Assembly: GCA_905250885.1 (NCBI GenBank)
Contig: CAJNOQ010000570.1
Span: 1-46,347, forward strand
Length of the DNA stretch: 46,347 nt
Origin: Didymodactylos carnosus
Lineage: Eukaryota; Rotifera; Eurotatoria; Philodinida; Philodinidae
Direction of reading: 5' to 3'
In this document: in pieces, positions 1 to 10,774 of the stretch
Layout of the letters: every line of letters begins with the position of its first letter
Position numbering within the stretch: the first letter of the stretch is position 1
Notes under the pieces: generated by a model
Seen by the model: the letters and a program-made list of their open reading frames with translations, nothing else
The model's database searches: none
Told to the model about the DNA's origin: nothing
Made by a program: the position numbers and the translations under genes

Positions 1-629
1 TAGATAGAGAAATGTTCGGTCTATCTACCTGCGAAGTGTCGTTTTTTCCCGAGTAAAAATGCTTCAGGTACGCTCAAAATACTGTGAAAATTCGAGAGGC
101 TGTCCAGAATTACCCCAACTTACTCTATAGAAAATCCTTATCGATTTTCTGGCAAATGAGAAAAGTTAATTCAGAATCAACTGTTTAGAAAATCCACACT
201 TTCTAAACAGTCAGAAAATCGCTGAGGATTTTATAAAAGTTAGTCAATTCTTGATGATTTTCCAGATCGATTTTCTATAAGGTAGAAAATAATTCCAAAT
301 TACAGTGTACAGGAAAAGTTTACTTAGCTTTTTTCCTCTGCTTCAGTAGATATTTCAAGCGACCTCTTTAAATATTTTCTCTCCCGGGTACACCCGGAGG
401 TGAGATGAGGTCACCTTACCTCTCTAGTGTTTAAAAAACAAAAACCTTCTATTCTTCTCCCTTATGATTGACTTATCCAAGAAATATCGGACAGCGATTT
501 TTCCTTATATTTTTCGCACATACAGACAACCATTTTGTAAGACCTTAGACTAAAGTCAAGGAAATAACGATTGACGATTCCCCATAACTGCCTAAATAAC
601 TATCACGCTTGAATCTGATCTGTTCTTAC
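1..629. other. Non-coding left edge; intron of the ALDH gene or unrelated flank
   Basis: No coding exon is recognisable on either strand. The stretch lies downstream of the splice donor that ends ALDH exon 2 on the minus strand, so it is either the start of a longer intron or foreign sequence that replaced the rest of the gene. Positions 110-300 hold a foldback repeat described separately. Confidence 0.6.
110..300. repeat. Imperfect foldback repeat
   Basis: Sequence around 113-165 recurs in inverted form around 235-296, with shared pieces such as tatagaaaatc and cgattttct. The centre is a perfect 11-bp hairpin, ctgtttagaaa at 181-191 pairing with tttctaaacag at 200-210. The outer arms are diverged. 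This looks like a degraded inverted-repeat element, but I cannot define ends or a target-site duplication. Confidence 0.5.
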
Positions 630-1100
630 CAGCTGCTATCGAACCTACAAGTGGAACAAGCGTCACCAAAAATGGATAATTCCAAGCGCCAATAATTAAA
701 CTGACACCATATGGTTCACTTTGAACATATTTATCCATATTTGCAAATAAAAGTGCATCTGACTTTTTTTCATCTTTAACCCATTCATCAATATGATTTA
801 ATGCATATACACACTCAGAACGAATTGATGCACAGTCAAACATTAATGTTTCTAATTAAAGAAAATCATTAGTGATATGAAAAACGGTATTTTATAACTG
901 ACAATACCGTGTTCTGGTCGATGAAAATCTGCTTTCGCCGCAGAGGCAAATAAATTCTTTTGTTCATCAAATAATAATAACAAACCTTCTAATTGTTCCT
1001 TACGCCATTTCAGAGATTTTGTTTTGCCTGAGTTAAATGCTGTCCTTAGGCCAGATAATACTTGAGGAATGCTATCAACTGATGTGACTGCTGCAGACAT
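630..1100 (-). CDS. Aldehyde dehydrogenase, ALDH3 (fatty aldehyde) type, 5' part only
   Basis: NAD(P)+-dependent oxidation of aldehydes to acids is the expected activity of the family, but only the N-terminal ~138 residues are present. Exon 1 is 908-1100 (ATG at 1098-1100) and exon 2 is 630-851. They are joined by a 56-bp intron (852-907, gt..ag) that restores the frame across RPEH/ETLMFDCASIRSE. Family hallmarks in exon 2 are EPYGVSLIIGAWNYPF and the following PLVGSIAAG, part of the Rossmann nucleotide-binding region. The catalytic Cys, the Glu and the NAD-binding GSTxxG segment lie further downstream and are absent. Exon 2 ends in a good donor (GGTAAGAAC), so the gene should continue below position 629, but no further exon is visible. 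A pyrimidine-tract acceptor (cag at 1123-1125, minus strand) sits 22 nt upstream of the ATG. Either the gene is cut by the window edge after a long intron or it is a truncated copy. Confidence 0.85.
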
Positions 1101-1315
1101 ATTTATCAAGTAATATAAAGCCCTGCAATTGAAAAAGAGCAACACACAGTTAATGCAATATATCAAAAACAATCAAACGTAAACATAAAAGTTCATTTAA
1201 CAATCAAACGCAAAAAAAATGTAAAAGTCTATTTATTTATAAGTTCATGTTCTACTTGAGGATACAAAAACGTTGTACCCTGAAGTATTTGAGCAGACGT
1301 TCATCGCGTCCAATA

Positions 1316-1323
1316 CTTGAGTC
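1316..1323. repeat. Target-site duplication CTTGAGTC (left copy)
   Basis: Eight-base direct repeat that recurs exactly at 1972-1979 on the other side of the 1324-1971 element. Eight bases is the duplication length made by hAT transposases. Confidence 0.85.
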
Positions 1324-1971
1324 TAGGTATGTTACAAATCCAAACCCAAGTCTGGACTTGGGTTTGGGATTGGGTACCCAAGTCTCGGATTTGGGTTTGA
1401 GTATTGGGTACCCAAGTCTGAGACTTGAGTTTGGATATTGGGTCAGATTTGGGTTATTAAAAGACTCCTTTTAACTGAGATACCTTCTTTTGTTGTGGCT
1501 CTTTGAGAAAACAGGATGTAAGATGTTTATTTCGGCCTGTGGGCATACATAATGCCTAACTCTAACGATAAGAGCTCATTTTGGATTAGTTCAAATATCC
1601 AACAGTTGAATGTTTTATTCTACTTATCTTGTTCATATTATCCTCATCCTTGAAACAGAGAAAAATACTAAAAAAATAAGCACTGATAACATGCCACAAA
1701 TGATCGGTGTACACTATAAAAAATGGTGTAAAAGAATAGGGAAAATTAAGGAAAAAAAGGTGAAGTTTTGAAAGCGAAAACAGCGACGATGAAGAGAAAA
1801 AGATAAATGACTAGTATGGCAGAAGAGCGTAAGGTACTACTGCTAAGTTTCATTGAAGAAGAATATTAATGTACTTTGACAACTGACCCAAACCCAAGTC
1901 CAAGACTTGGGTACCCAAAACCCAAACCCAATACATCCAAGTCGCTTGGATTTGGGTTTGTAACATACCTA
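1324..1971. mobile_element. hAT-type MITE, 648 bp, with subterminal motif arrays
   Basis: The element starts TAGGTATGTTACAAA and ends with the exact reverse complement, TTTGTAACATACCTA. It is flanked by a perfect 8-bp direct repeat CTTGAGTC (1316-1323 and 1972-1979). The terminal inverted repeats extend imperfectly for about 100-140 bp and are packed with CCCAAACCCAAGT / ACTTGGGTTTGGG units and several GGGTACCC palindromes. There is no transposase reading frame: the open frame over its left end is low-complexity repeat. The 8-bp duplication and subterminal repeats point to a non-autonomous hAT element (inference from structure). Confidence 0.9.
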
Positions 1972-1979
1972 CTTGAGTC
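1972..1979. repeat. Target-site duplication CTTGAGTC (right copy)
   Basis: Exact match to 1316-1323. Confidence 0.85.
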
Positions 1980-2975
1980 CGTTTAAAACGTGTACATTTT
2001 AAGAGCCATTATTTGTGGAACAGTCAAGTATGGAAGAACTGATGCAAATCCACAGAAACGGATTATTCCAGATTGAATATCAGGCTGCGTTCACTGTGCC
2101 CGATGCTATGTAATGCAGAATACATAGAAGAGAAAAGCTATAGCAAGGCTTTGCTCATATTGCTATTTCAAATAACAAACTGAATGATTGAATGAATGAA
2201 TGATTTATTTAGTCACAAAAAGCGAGAGTCATCAAAGGTCTCCGATCTATAATAACAATGACTCGAGTGACAACAACAACAAAAAGAATGCATAAACAGA
2301 AAAATAAAAATAAAACTAAACTAGTATACGAAACAGAGAGATAGTAAAGAAAGAATAACAAAACACAAGAAAACACTGGGTTTGCTTTTAAAGGCTGATT
2401 ACGTCAAGTACGTATTTATTAATATATATTTTAAACCTTTGTCATTTTCGAAATTCTTAATAATAAACAAACAATATTTTCTCCTAAGTATACAAAATCT
2501 ATGATCTTATCTAGTGAGCTATTATATTACTTTGTGCATCAAAATTATATATTTCTAGCCAAATCTCTAGAAATGAATAATCTAATTAAGAAAACAAAAT
2601 CAAAATGAGAAAGATTTGCCCTAGATCGGCTACCCTTTGGTAAACAAAAACAGAAACTTTATCTATCTAAACACAGAGGTCATGAGGTTTGTTTTGATTA
2701 TCTCAAAATTTCGACCAATAAAACGTTATATCGATCATATTATCATATGATTTCGGTCAAGATAAGCCTTCATTAATTTGCTAGTTCATGAAAATTTTGC
2801 CATTGTGAAAAAGTGACATGAAAAAAATGACCTCTATTTTGTTATGATTTTCATTGGTTGCAGTATCGTTTCTGTCTCATTTGATGTATTCTTGAATATC
2901 GTCAGACCTGGTTCTTTGGACGAAAGAAAAACGAACGAAAGAGAAACAAAAAAATTTATAGAGATTTTTGTGGGT

Positions 2976-3018
2976 TAATCTTTCGACAAATTTGCTGAAA
3001 CAAATTGTCGAAAGATTA
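2976..3018. repeat. Inverted repeat (hairpin)
   Basis: taatctttcgacaa (from 2976) pairs with ttgtcgaaagatta (to 3018); the arms continue imperfectly towards a short loop. Confidence 0.7.
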
Positions 3019-3038
3019 TCTTGATCTATGAATTCGAT

Positions 3039-3141
3039 GGTGGTGCAAGAAAAAAGGGAAAAAGGAAGGAAAAATTATATTTTGTTTATATATGGAGACA
3101 ATGCATTTTATCCTTCCTTTTTCCTTTTTTCCTGCACCACC
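3039..3141. repeat. Inverted repeat, ~31-bp arms, ~40-bp loop
   Basis: The left arm begins ggtggtgcaagaaaaaaggg (3039-3070). The right arm (3111-3141) ends in ttcctgcaccacc and is its near-complete reverse complement. The arms are a purine tract facing a pyrimidine tract. A second hairpin (2976-3018) is immediately adjacent. Confidence 0.75.
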
Positions 3142-3796
3142 GTTCTGTACTCACTGGTAAACAGTTAGTCATAGACATGAGATCACTCCTTGGAGTGAGA
3201 TATCTTACGAGAGAAAGTTGCTGGTAGTAGGTCAATTTTTTTATTTTAAATCTTTAATTTGCTAAATCCAGAAAGAAAATATCCCACCGATTATAAGAAC
3301 TCGTGTATCTTTTGATTTTTATTGGCATTATTTCTTTCGTGGTGTATCTTTTTTGTGATGAGACATAAAAGAGCGACCAAAAAAGATACTCGACAGAAAA
3401 TATTATATCCAGCCCTCGCATATATTAACCTTTTTTCTCTCGTTCAAGGTTCTCTTACTATAGTCTAATAATATTTTAGTACTTTTCTTCTCAACTGTAG
3501 CAGGGTTTTGTAATTAGGTAAATAATCTTTTCAAAATATAAGTTGTTGTTTTTTGTACCTAAACTTGTGTTTAAATTTTGAGAATTGTTAAACATTATAT
3601 TGATAGTCTAGTATAAATTTAAATGATTTAAAGACATTTTTTGTATAATAACGGAAACTCGAGGTGAAGTATAAAATTTCATCATGTTTATGTATAGAAA
3701 TCTTTAATTCTAGATGAATGATGAGTTTATAGATCGTCAGCAACAATAACCATGTTAACTTTGTGTTATTTTTGATTATATGTGCATTTTTTTGAT

Positions 3797-6753
3797 ATGG
3801 AAGAAACTATCAATGGTGTATCATACAAATGGAAAAATATCACCGATGAATTTTCGTCACTATCGAAACTTTTGAATGTTGGCGAAATACTCCGAGATGC
3901 GGACTTTACATTGTTTGAAGCAATGACTGCATTAGAAATAATGGTAATCTCTTCATTCTTGTTTGATAAATTCAACGAAGTATAATTTCTCTCATTCTAT
4001 TTAGGATCCAAAAATGGATGGTGGTATGTCAATTAAAAATCATTTTCATCAACAATCACAATCACAAGAAAAAAATTTAACACTAACCATCGCTCAATTA
4101 ATCGATCGAAAACAATTAAAAATTGAAAACTTTTCTAATTTAGAATTAGTCTATATTTTTGATCAACTATTATCATCATTTCATATGTGGTTAGATGGTC
4201 ATAGTCTAGCGTTAACCGTTTTTACATGTTTATATTTACATGAGCCACATATGATCAAAGATAATATATTACGAACAATGGCTATTGCCTATTTGAAACT
4301 AATTGATTATATACGAGATCGAATTATATTGAAAGTTGGAATCTATGAAGAAGAAGACTTTAGTGGAACATTGATATATAATTTTAAATTTTATCAAGAT
4401 TCAATTAAAGAACAACAATGTATTAATGATATGAAAAAATGTGAAGGTGATCTAGCAAAATATTATAGAAAATTACGTCATTTGTCTGAGACAACAGATG
4501 TTAGTCAAGATATGCTTTATACACAACAATTAACAATTAGAATGAAATTTTTAAGACAATTCTATCAAATATGTTTAAAATTTAATTATGTAAGTCAAAC
4601 GGGTGAACAAACACAATTGAATGGAGAAGAAATATTAAAACTGTTAAAACAAACAACGGAATGTTTACAAACAATACAGCCAACAGTATTAATCAATGAT
4701 CAAGAAACAGATACTACAGATAATAAAACAACAATCGTTAATGATCAAAAACTTGATACAGTATGTATATTTTAAACATAGTAATAATATCAAGCAAAAA
4801 TGTGAATGTCATTTCCTATTTACTTTTTTCAATTATTGTTCTTTATTAATTGTACTATATTTTTCTTCATGTCTAGAATTCATCGGCTAGCAGTCCACTT
4901 GAAGAACAAACGAAGTCAGTACAATCTGATTTATCAACTACAATACTTTCCATCTCTCCATCATCGATTGTTGATTTAGAATATACATTTGATCCATATT
5001 ACAATTATCGTCAATTACCACCAGCTTTCAATCGTTTTATACGCTATTTAGTACCGTCAACAATTGTTTATAAAACATTTAATGAACTATGTGAACATAT
5101 TCTAAAACTATTAGAAATAACTGATAAAAAAACATTACAATTATCATATGAATATTTTATTGAATATTCAACATATTATAAACCTACACTTTTTATTCGT
5201 TCTCTACTACTTTTGAGTTATTTACCGTCTGCTCAAGGCCAACTATTATCTGGACGTAAAATATTTGGTCAATTTGTATTTAGTGACTATATTAAACTAG
5301 AAATGAAATCATTTATTCTTCCACCTATATTCGCATTAAAATATATTCAAATTGATCAGACTACCTATGATATTATTGAAAATTTTTTTCAACGATCGGC
5401 TGTGCCATTTTCAGATTTATTCTATTCTCTATGTAATAATCGTGCACGAACGCGAGAAAAATTATCAAATTTATTAGAAGAATTTAGTGTATTACAAGAT
5501 GCAAGTGAAAAATTAGATAATTGGTTACAAAAATTTATGTTAAATATATTTGAACAACAAACAATAAATAACAATCAAGTGATAACGACAATTGAAAAGA
5601 CATCATATTTTTTAAATTTTATTCTTCATTGGACACTAAGCATTATGGAATATTATATTTATTTAGGATTTGAATTAGATTTATATTCAAAACGTGAATT
5701 ATACGATCTTTATTTTTATCTTGCACAAATTATTCTATTTACACATATAACCGTTTATACACGAGCTGATTATATTCTAACAAATACAGAAGTATTTTTT
5801 CAACAATTAAATAATCCGACAACAGTGACAACTGGTAAAAAACAACAAAAATTACAAATCTCAAATCGCTTTATACGTCAATTAATCGATAATAATCCTC
5901 AAATGAGTGGTGATATATTAAATATATCAACATCATCATCATCTTCCTCTGACATCACTTCAACAAATTCAATTACAAATGTTGACAATCAAAAAAAATC
6001 AAAACGAAAACAACAAATAACAACAAATGGAACAGTACCACCTACAGCAATGAATGGAATCTATAGTAATAACAATCAGCATTCGTCTCATTATGAAAAT
6101 GAACTCAATGTATTACAAGGACATTTTTCAATGTGTACAGCATTACATCGATGTTTAAAAGCATTAGAAATGGATGGACGGTTAAAGTTTAAGAAAACAA
6201 AAGATGCCAGGTACTGAATTGATTCTTAATAAATGTTAAAATTGAGCTTATGTAATTTAATTAGAGTTCGATAATAGCTGTTAATTTTCTTCTTTTAATT
6301 AATTTTTACTCTTTTCTTTTTAGTAGTGATTTAACACCATCACCATATTTTTTAAAAGATGAAGTTCGTTATCATCATCGTTTTATGGCATTTAGTAATT
6401 TATGTGCACCACACTATATGAAATATCATGATTTTAAAAATATTCAACATTTATGTGATAGTCGTCATGGCGTCAATAATTTGTATCAAGATTCTGTTGC
6501 TCATTTTCAACAAGCAAAAACCTATTTTGAAACATATCTTAATCGGATAACATTAAAACATTCATCATCTAAAACACCCTTAAATCGTACATTTACAATT
6601 GGTTTTACATCTGTGCAAAATGTTGAATCTTATATTAAAGTAGCTATAAAAAATATGATTGTTGTACGGCTGTTGGCTGCCGGTCATAAAAGAGGTGAAA
6701 TTATTGATTTTGATTTTAATATAAGTTCACATTATCCAATATTAAAACTGTGA
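3797..6753 (+). CDS. NAA35: N-alpha-acetyltransferase 35, NatC auxiliary (scaffold) subunit (Mak10)
   Basis: NatC acetylates N-termini beginning with Met plus a hydrophobic residue; this subunit scaffolds the NAA30 catalytic and NAA38 subunits in the cytosol. Four exons: 3797-3943, 4005-4760, 4877-6210 and 6324-6753. They join in frame (2667 nt, 888 aa) with gt..ag introns of 61, 116 and 113 bp. Family signatures run in order: DFTLFEAMTALEIMDPKMD (spanning intron 1), WLDGHSLALTVFTCLYLHEP, EEEDFSG, the NNRARTREKLSNLLEEFSVLQ block, GFELDLYS, ALEMDGR, HFQQAKTYFE and the C-terminal LLAAGHKRGEIIDFDFN. The protein is longer than the human one (about 725 aa), mostly from a Ser/Asn/Thr-rich insertion near residues 640-700 and a Gln/Thr/Asp-rich stretch at the end of exon 2. 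I chose the ATG at 3797 because the frame upstream offers only GTG. It is complete and looks functional. Confidence 0.95.
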
Positions 6754-7850
6754 TCTTTTTTATTTTGCATGTATATCGCAGGTGTTTGAGTGTGTGTGTG
6801 TGTTTTCCTTGTTACTCTTTTTATGAAGTTTGTTTTGGTTATTTTTTAAGAAACAGTTTTTCTGTTAATTTCGTGAAGAACAAGAAGTATCATCCCAAAG
6901 AACTGAGCATTTTGTTTTTTTCTTATGTTTATTTGTTTAAATAACTAAACAGAAAAATGTTCTAATAAAAGAAACAAAGCTGCTATTATTAGTGAATTGT
7001 CGAAGGTCTCCGCGCATGGTAAGACGATGAAGAGTAGTGGCTAGCTGTGTAAACAAACACTCAAGCAAAATCAAAAATCGATATCTCATTTTTATAAATA
7101 TTTAGTAGAATAAAATGGCTTGTATGTACAGTGTCTTTTAATTTTTAGTAGTGGAAATTTATAATGGCTTCAATTGTTTGCTAACATTATATCGCTTACT
7201 TTATGCCGATTCCATATGCCACACTGGTTACACAATTCGAGGTGCACTAATATTTTTAAATTTGTAGTAATTAGATCGCGTTCGTCTCGCCGAATATAAT
7301 GCGCTTCGTTAACAAAGAAAATCTAATAATTTCGTATATCGTTCAGATGTAACAACTATAACCGTATAGCGTTTTTGCAGTGCAAAATTCTATTTTATTC
7401 AGAAGAAATTGAATGATAAGATAATGTCATATCATGTAACACTCACGTGTTCTACTGCTTTGCTACTAGTACCACTAAAAAACATGTGTAAAATTTTGTT
7501 TATATGAGAGGACGAGAAAGATCAGTAAAACATCGACGGATACGCGAATTCTACTTATTATATCTATATCAGAAATATGAAGATTTTATAGTGGACCAAT
7601 GTTTAAAAGCCAAACAACTTTGAGTTCAGAGAGAAACTGTTCATGAAAAAAGATTTTTAGAATTGTATGCAAGACGAATATCCTGCTTCGCAGTTATCGT
7701 TGCCAGTGCAGAGTCTTAATAAGTCAGATTTTTTAGTTTCGAGTGGGCATATATCTTTTCTGAATTATATGGTGCTGAGGGAGGATCAACAGTTTCTCGG
7801 CGACTTTTAATCCTCTTCACATAACCGTTTCTTCATAAACGGTTTCATCA
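6754..7850. other. NAA35 3' flank and intergenic DNA, no gene seen
   Basis: AATAAA at 6964-6969, about 210 nt past the NAA35 stop, is a plausible polyadenylation signal. A short GT dinucleotide run lies near 6789-6803. A perfect 8-bp hairpin, aaccgttt (7823-7830) with aaacggtt (7837-7844), sits just left of the next MITE. No coding signal otherwise. Confidence 0.55.
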
Positions 7851-7858
7851 TACGTAAC

Positions 7859-8036
7859 CATAGGCGGCGCAAGTTAGAGTTCCTAGGGGTAGCAATAAAT
7901 TTTTTAAACTCATAATTTTAATAAATAATAACAACTTCCAGTTCCCACTTCTTCTAACAACTCTCAGAATATGTGTTATTAGGGGTAGCAATAACTTTCT
8001 ATTGCTACCCCTCGCTACTATGGCGCGCCGCCTATG
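7859..8036. mobile_element. hAT-type MITE, 178 bp
   Basis: The ends are CATAGGCGGCGC and its exact reverse complement GCGCCGCCTATG. They are flanked by an exact 8-bp direct repeat TACGTAAC (7851-7858 and 8037-8044). Inside is a second inverted pair, aggggtagcaata and tattgctacccct. The short 12-bp TIR, 8-bp duplication and lack of any ORF identify a non-autonomous hAT-like element. Confidence 0.88.
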
Positions 8037-8044
8037 TACGTAAC

Positions 8045-8546
8045 AGACGTTCCAAGAGACAATCGAGATTTCTACCAGAGAGTGTAACTTTTCAAAGATT
8101 AGTTTTTAATAAGAATAGCCTCACTTGGTTCGCCTGTCTTTGATGACCTAAAAATTCAATGTTCTAGTCTCAAGAGTCACTTTCTTACGGAGTAAGAGCA
8201 TTTTTATTGAGTGTGACATACCGCATATCCAGAAAACGTTCTTTCTTGAATATCTGTCGTATTTCTCCGTAAAGGCTAGAGCAAATTTTTAATTAATATA
8301 CTATTGGATGGAGTATTCAATTATGAACATAACGGCGTATGATACTTGCCCTTTAAGTTCGTAAATCTTCAAAATACGAACAAAATCGATCATATAAAAA
8401 ACACTCATCTTGATATAAATTCGATCTTTTCTGCTCCACACTCATGGATCCGTGAATATTTCATGGACTCATATTACTTTTGTAGAGCAAACAATTCTCT
8501 ATAAAACATAGAATAGATCAATCGAAAGTTGTGCATCCCCTAGTCG
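8045..8546. other. Intergenic, no gene seen
   Basis: No exon-like or RNA-gene-like sequence recognised between the 178-bp MITE and the AGTCCCG cluster. Confidence 0.5.
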
Positions 8547-8668
8547 AGAGTCCCGGCAGAAGTCCCGCGGGAGTCCCGTTTTGTAAAAAACTCCCTCGGA
8601 AGTTTTTTTTCTCAAAAAATCCATAGGGAGTCCTACGGGACTCCACAAAAGTCCCGCGAGAGTCTCAT
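8547..8668. repeat. Cluster of AGTCCCG-type motifs
   Basis: At least five copies of (G/A)AGTCCCG or close variants in both orientations, including agtcccgcgggagtcccg and gtcctacgggactcc. The GC-rich motif array stands out against AT-rich flanks. It directly precedes the long-TIR element at 8691 and resembles the subterminal arrays of the MITEs here, so it may be the end of a further element whose partner end I cannot find. Confidence 0.55.
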
Positions 8669-8690
8669 ACACAAAAAATTTTATTTTTTG

Positions 8691-9837
8691 AAAAAATCGG
8701 TATAAATAAAGTGGCAGGTAGTAAATTCAGGTATACACAGCAAATTCAGCTCTCGGTTCTCTTATCTAAGTAGGTCTCATTTTCGCTAGTCACAATGTTG
8801 CACTATCGGATTTTTGGACAAGTTTTCTTTTGAGACACATCTCTTTCACAGATTAATTAAGTTCGTATATGTCACAGAAAAGAATGAAAAATCCTCGAAA
8901 ATAATTATTATCTAGCGATCGAAAGTTTTCTTACCCAACGGTATCCGAAAAAACTAATTTCATCTGTTTATCATCCAGATTAATTGTTCAAACTTGAAAA
9001 TCTATTCCACTTGTGGGCAGAAAACCTGTGTAATAACAACTTTTGATATAAAAGAGTCTCTTAAAAGGAATGTGTAATATCGCTTTGCCGTTAGTGACTC
9101 TCAGGATGTAGCGATGATCAGTTCGGTTCTGCTTGACGCACGGAGGATTGGGGCTTAGCCATTCCGCCTCATTCGCAGAATATTAGATTGGCTCTAATAA
9201 CTAACTGATCCTAGCGATAGTATCTACGGATATACATTCTCTGAAAGTCCAAGCGTGAATATTTTCTTCACATATGGCAAACGTTACCTTACGGTAAAAC
9301 TCACAGGCGAGCTATAAAACATTTAACCACTCTCATTTTTATTCTGCGATCAAATGCCAGTTATATGGCAAACCATAATTGAGACATACATGAGAAAAAA
9401 CTACTAATATGATTCTTATGACAAGTAGAAAGGATTTAGACAAAGAGAGGGCGTGTTAATAAAACTACTGTGTACAAGTTTTGATCTCAACTTCAAAGTG
9501 AGTCTGAGGCGAATGATTGACCCTGATTGCATTATGTTCCCGAAGAGAAAACCGGGTAAAACATGATGAAATCAGCGTCTCCGCTATCTTAAGAAACATT
9601 CCTTTTAAGAGACCCTTTTATATCAAAAGTTGTTTTTCTTTCTTCTTTGTGACATATACGGGCTTAGTTAATCCATGAAAGAGATCTGTCTCAAAAGAAA
9701 ACTTGTCCAAAAATCCGATAGTGTAACTTTGTGACTAGCAAAAATGAGTCCCATTTAGGTAAGGGAACAGAGAGCTGAATTTGCTGTGTACATCCTCTAA
9801 ATTTCCTACCTGCCTCTATATTCATACTGATTTTTCC
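8691..9837. mobile_element. TIR element with ~240-bp inverted repeats, 1.15 kb
   Basis: The left arm (8691-8897 plus 9037-9073) matches the reverse complement of 9597-9837. Shared blocks include cagcaaattcagctct, tatcggatttttggacaagt and caacttttgatataaaag. The left arm carries an extra ~140 bp (about 8898-9036) that the right arm lacks. Internal sequence has no transposase frame. No clear target-site duplication was found, so family assignment is open. Confidence 0.75.
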
Positions 9838-10194
9838 TTTTCAGATGAGACTATAACATGACAAAAGCATTGTCTGCTTGACGAACGCATTAAAATTTGA
9901 TTGCACTGTTCTCGAAGAAAAGTCCGAGTCAGAGCCGTTTTAAGAAATTTGTGCCCCCTGTGCTGATCATTAACGTTTTCAACACATCAATTTGTATTTT
10001 TTTTAATAATAACAAAATGCAAGGCTTAAGTCGTTCGATTGGGCTCCTGAGTCAGCCGGACCCCTGTGCTAATTGTGCTATTAGCACATAGGATAAGAAG
10101 GCACTGGTCCGAGTAAAACATAGTGGAATCATAGACATCTCGGAAACGTCTTAAATTAAATATTCAACTCTTTTCTGCATTTTGAGATCTCTTC
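9838..10194. other. Intergenic with diverged repeat fragments
   Basis: Segments here (near 9885-9940 and 10105-10155) resemble the interior of the preceding element (near 9525-9595), for example gattgca...cccgaagagaaaa and cgggtaaaacatgatg versus cgagtaaaacatagtg. These look like decayed relatives. No gene. Confidence 0.4.
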
Positions 10195-10323
10195 GGACTC
10201 TAGAAAATGTAACCTCAAAAAGTTATGATTAAAAAGGCGAGATCCACTTTTCCAAAAAATAAATCGAAATATAGCTAGCGGCGTTTTAATCATAACTTTT
10301 TGAGCATAGATTTTCTAGAGTCC
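10195..10323. mobile_element. Foldback MITE, ~129 bp
   Basis: ggactctagaaaat...ctcaaaaagttatgattaaaa at the left is mirrored by ttttaatcataactttttgag...attttctagagtcc at the right, leaving a ~45-bp centre. The arms match except for a few bases, and the match may reach a little further out (tcttcgg versus cccaaga). No target-site duplication was identified. Confidence 0.7.
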
Positions 10324-10599
10324 CAAGAAATTCTACATGAAATCCTCTATCCACTGATGTATAGCAAAAGCTTTAACCAATACGCCCAGATCATGGCACA
10401 TTCGATCGATCGTTTCTGCATGGCGGATTGTGCGAACAGAGGGGCCATTAAGATTTTGGAGATTTAGGACTTTTTCAGGTGTGATTTTGAAAAACAAAAT
10501 TTTAATTCTATAAAATAGTCCAGGTCTTTTTTTCAAAGTAATGCAGACGGTTCAATAATCAAAAATTTTTTGATTGCTCCCATGGTTTACAATTTGTTG

Positions 10600-10774
10600 T
10601 CTATAAGTACTTTAGCTCTGTAAAAAAAAAGAAAAAAATTTTCAGCATTGTAAACATTTTTTAACTGGACTTGGAGTTGAAAAAATCTGAATTCAACTGA
10701 ACTCTAATCTAATGAAAACGCAGTTCCAACTCCACTACAAAGGCCAACTCCGGAGTTGAGGTTATCCATCTCTG
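10600..10774. mobile_element. Right-end fragment of the CAACTCC MITE family
   Basis: This segment is similar to 16480-16641 in the same orientation, through gttgaaaaaatctgaatt, caactccac and the terminal tccatctctg. It is therefore a truncated copy of the 440-bp MITE at 16202-16641, lacking the left end. The two copies differ at many positions, so both are old. Confidence 0.7.

Larger units (their letters stand above)
1980..3796. other. Intergenic, AT-rich, no gene seen
   Basis: No exon-like sequence on either strand. It contains a short GAAT-type tandem run near 2180-2205 and two hairpins listed separately (2976-3018, 3039-3141). The last few hundred bases are the presumed promoter and 5' leader of NAA35; no convincing TATA box can be singled out in such AT-rich DNA. 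Confidence 0.6.

Noticed and set aside
1247-1474. ORF over the left end of the 1324 element
   Set aside because: It reads through TIR motif repeats and has no protein-like content beyond the repeat.
3300-3400. Small inverted repeat gtatcttttttg / caaaaaagatac
   Set aside because: Twelve-base arms in A/T-run sequence are expected by chance in this composition.
10333-10536. Minus-strand ORF containing TIRHAETIDRM, resembling the RHG motif of histidine phosphatases
   Set aside because: Only about ten residues match the motif, with no other family feature and no splice-compatible neighbours; at most a relic.
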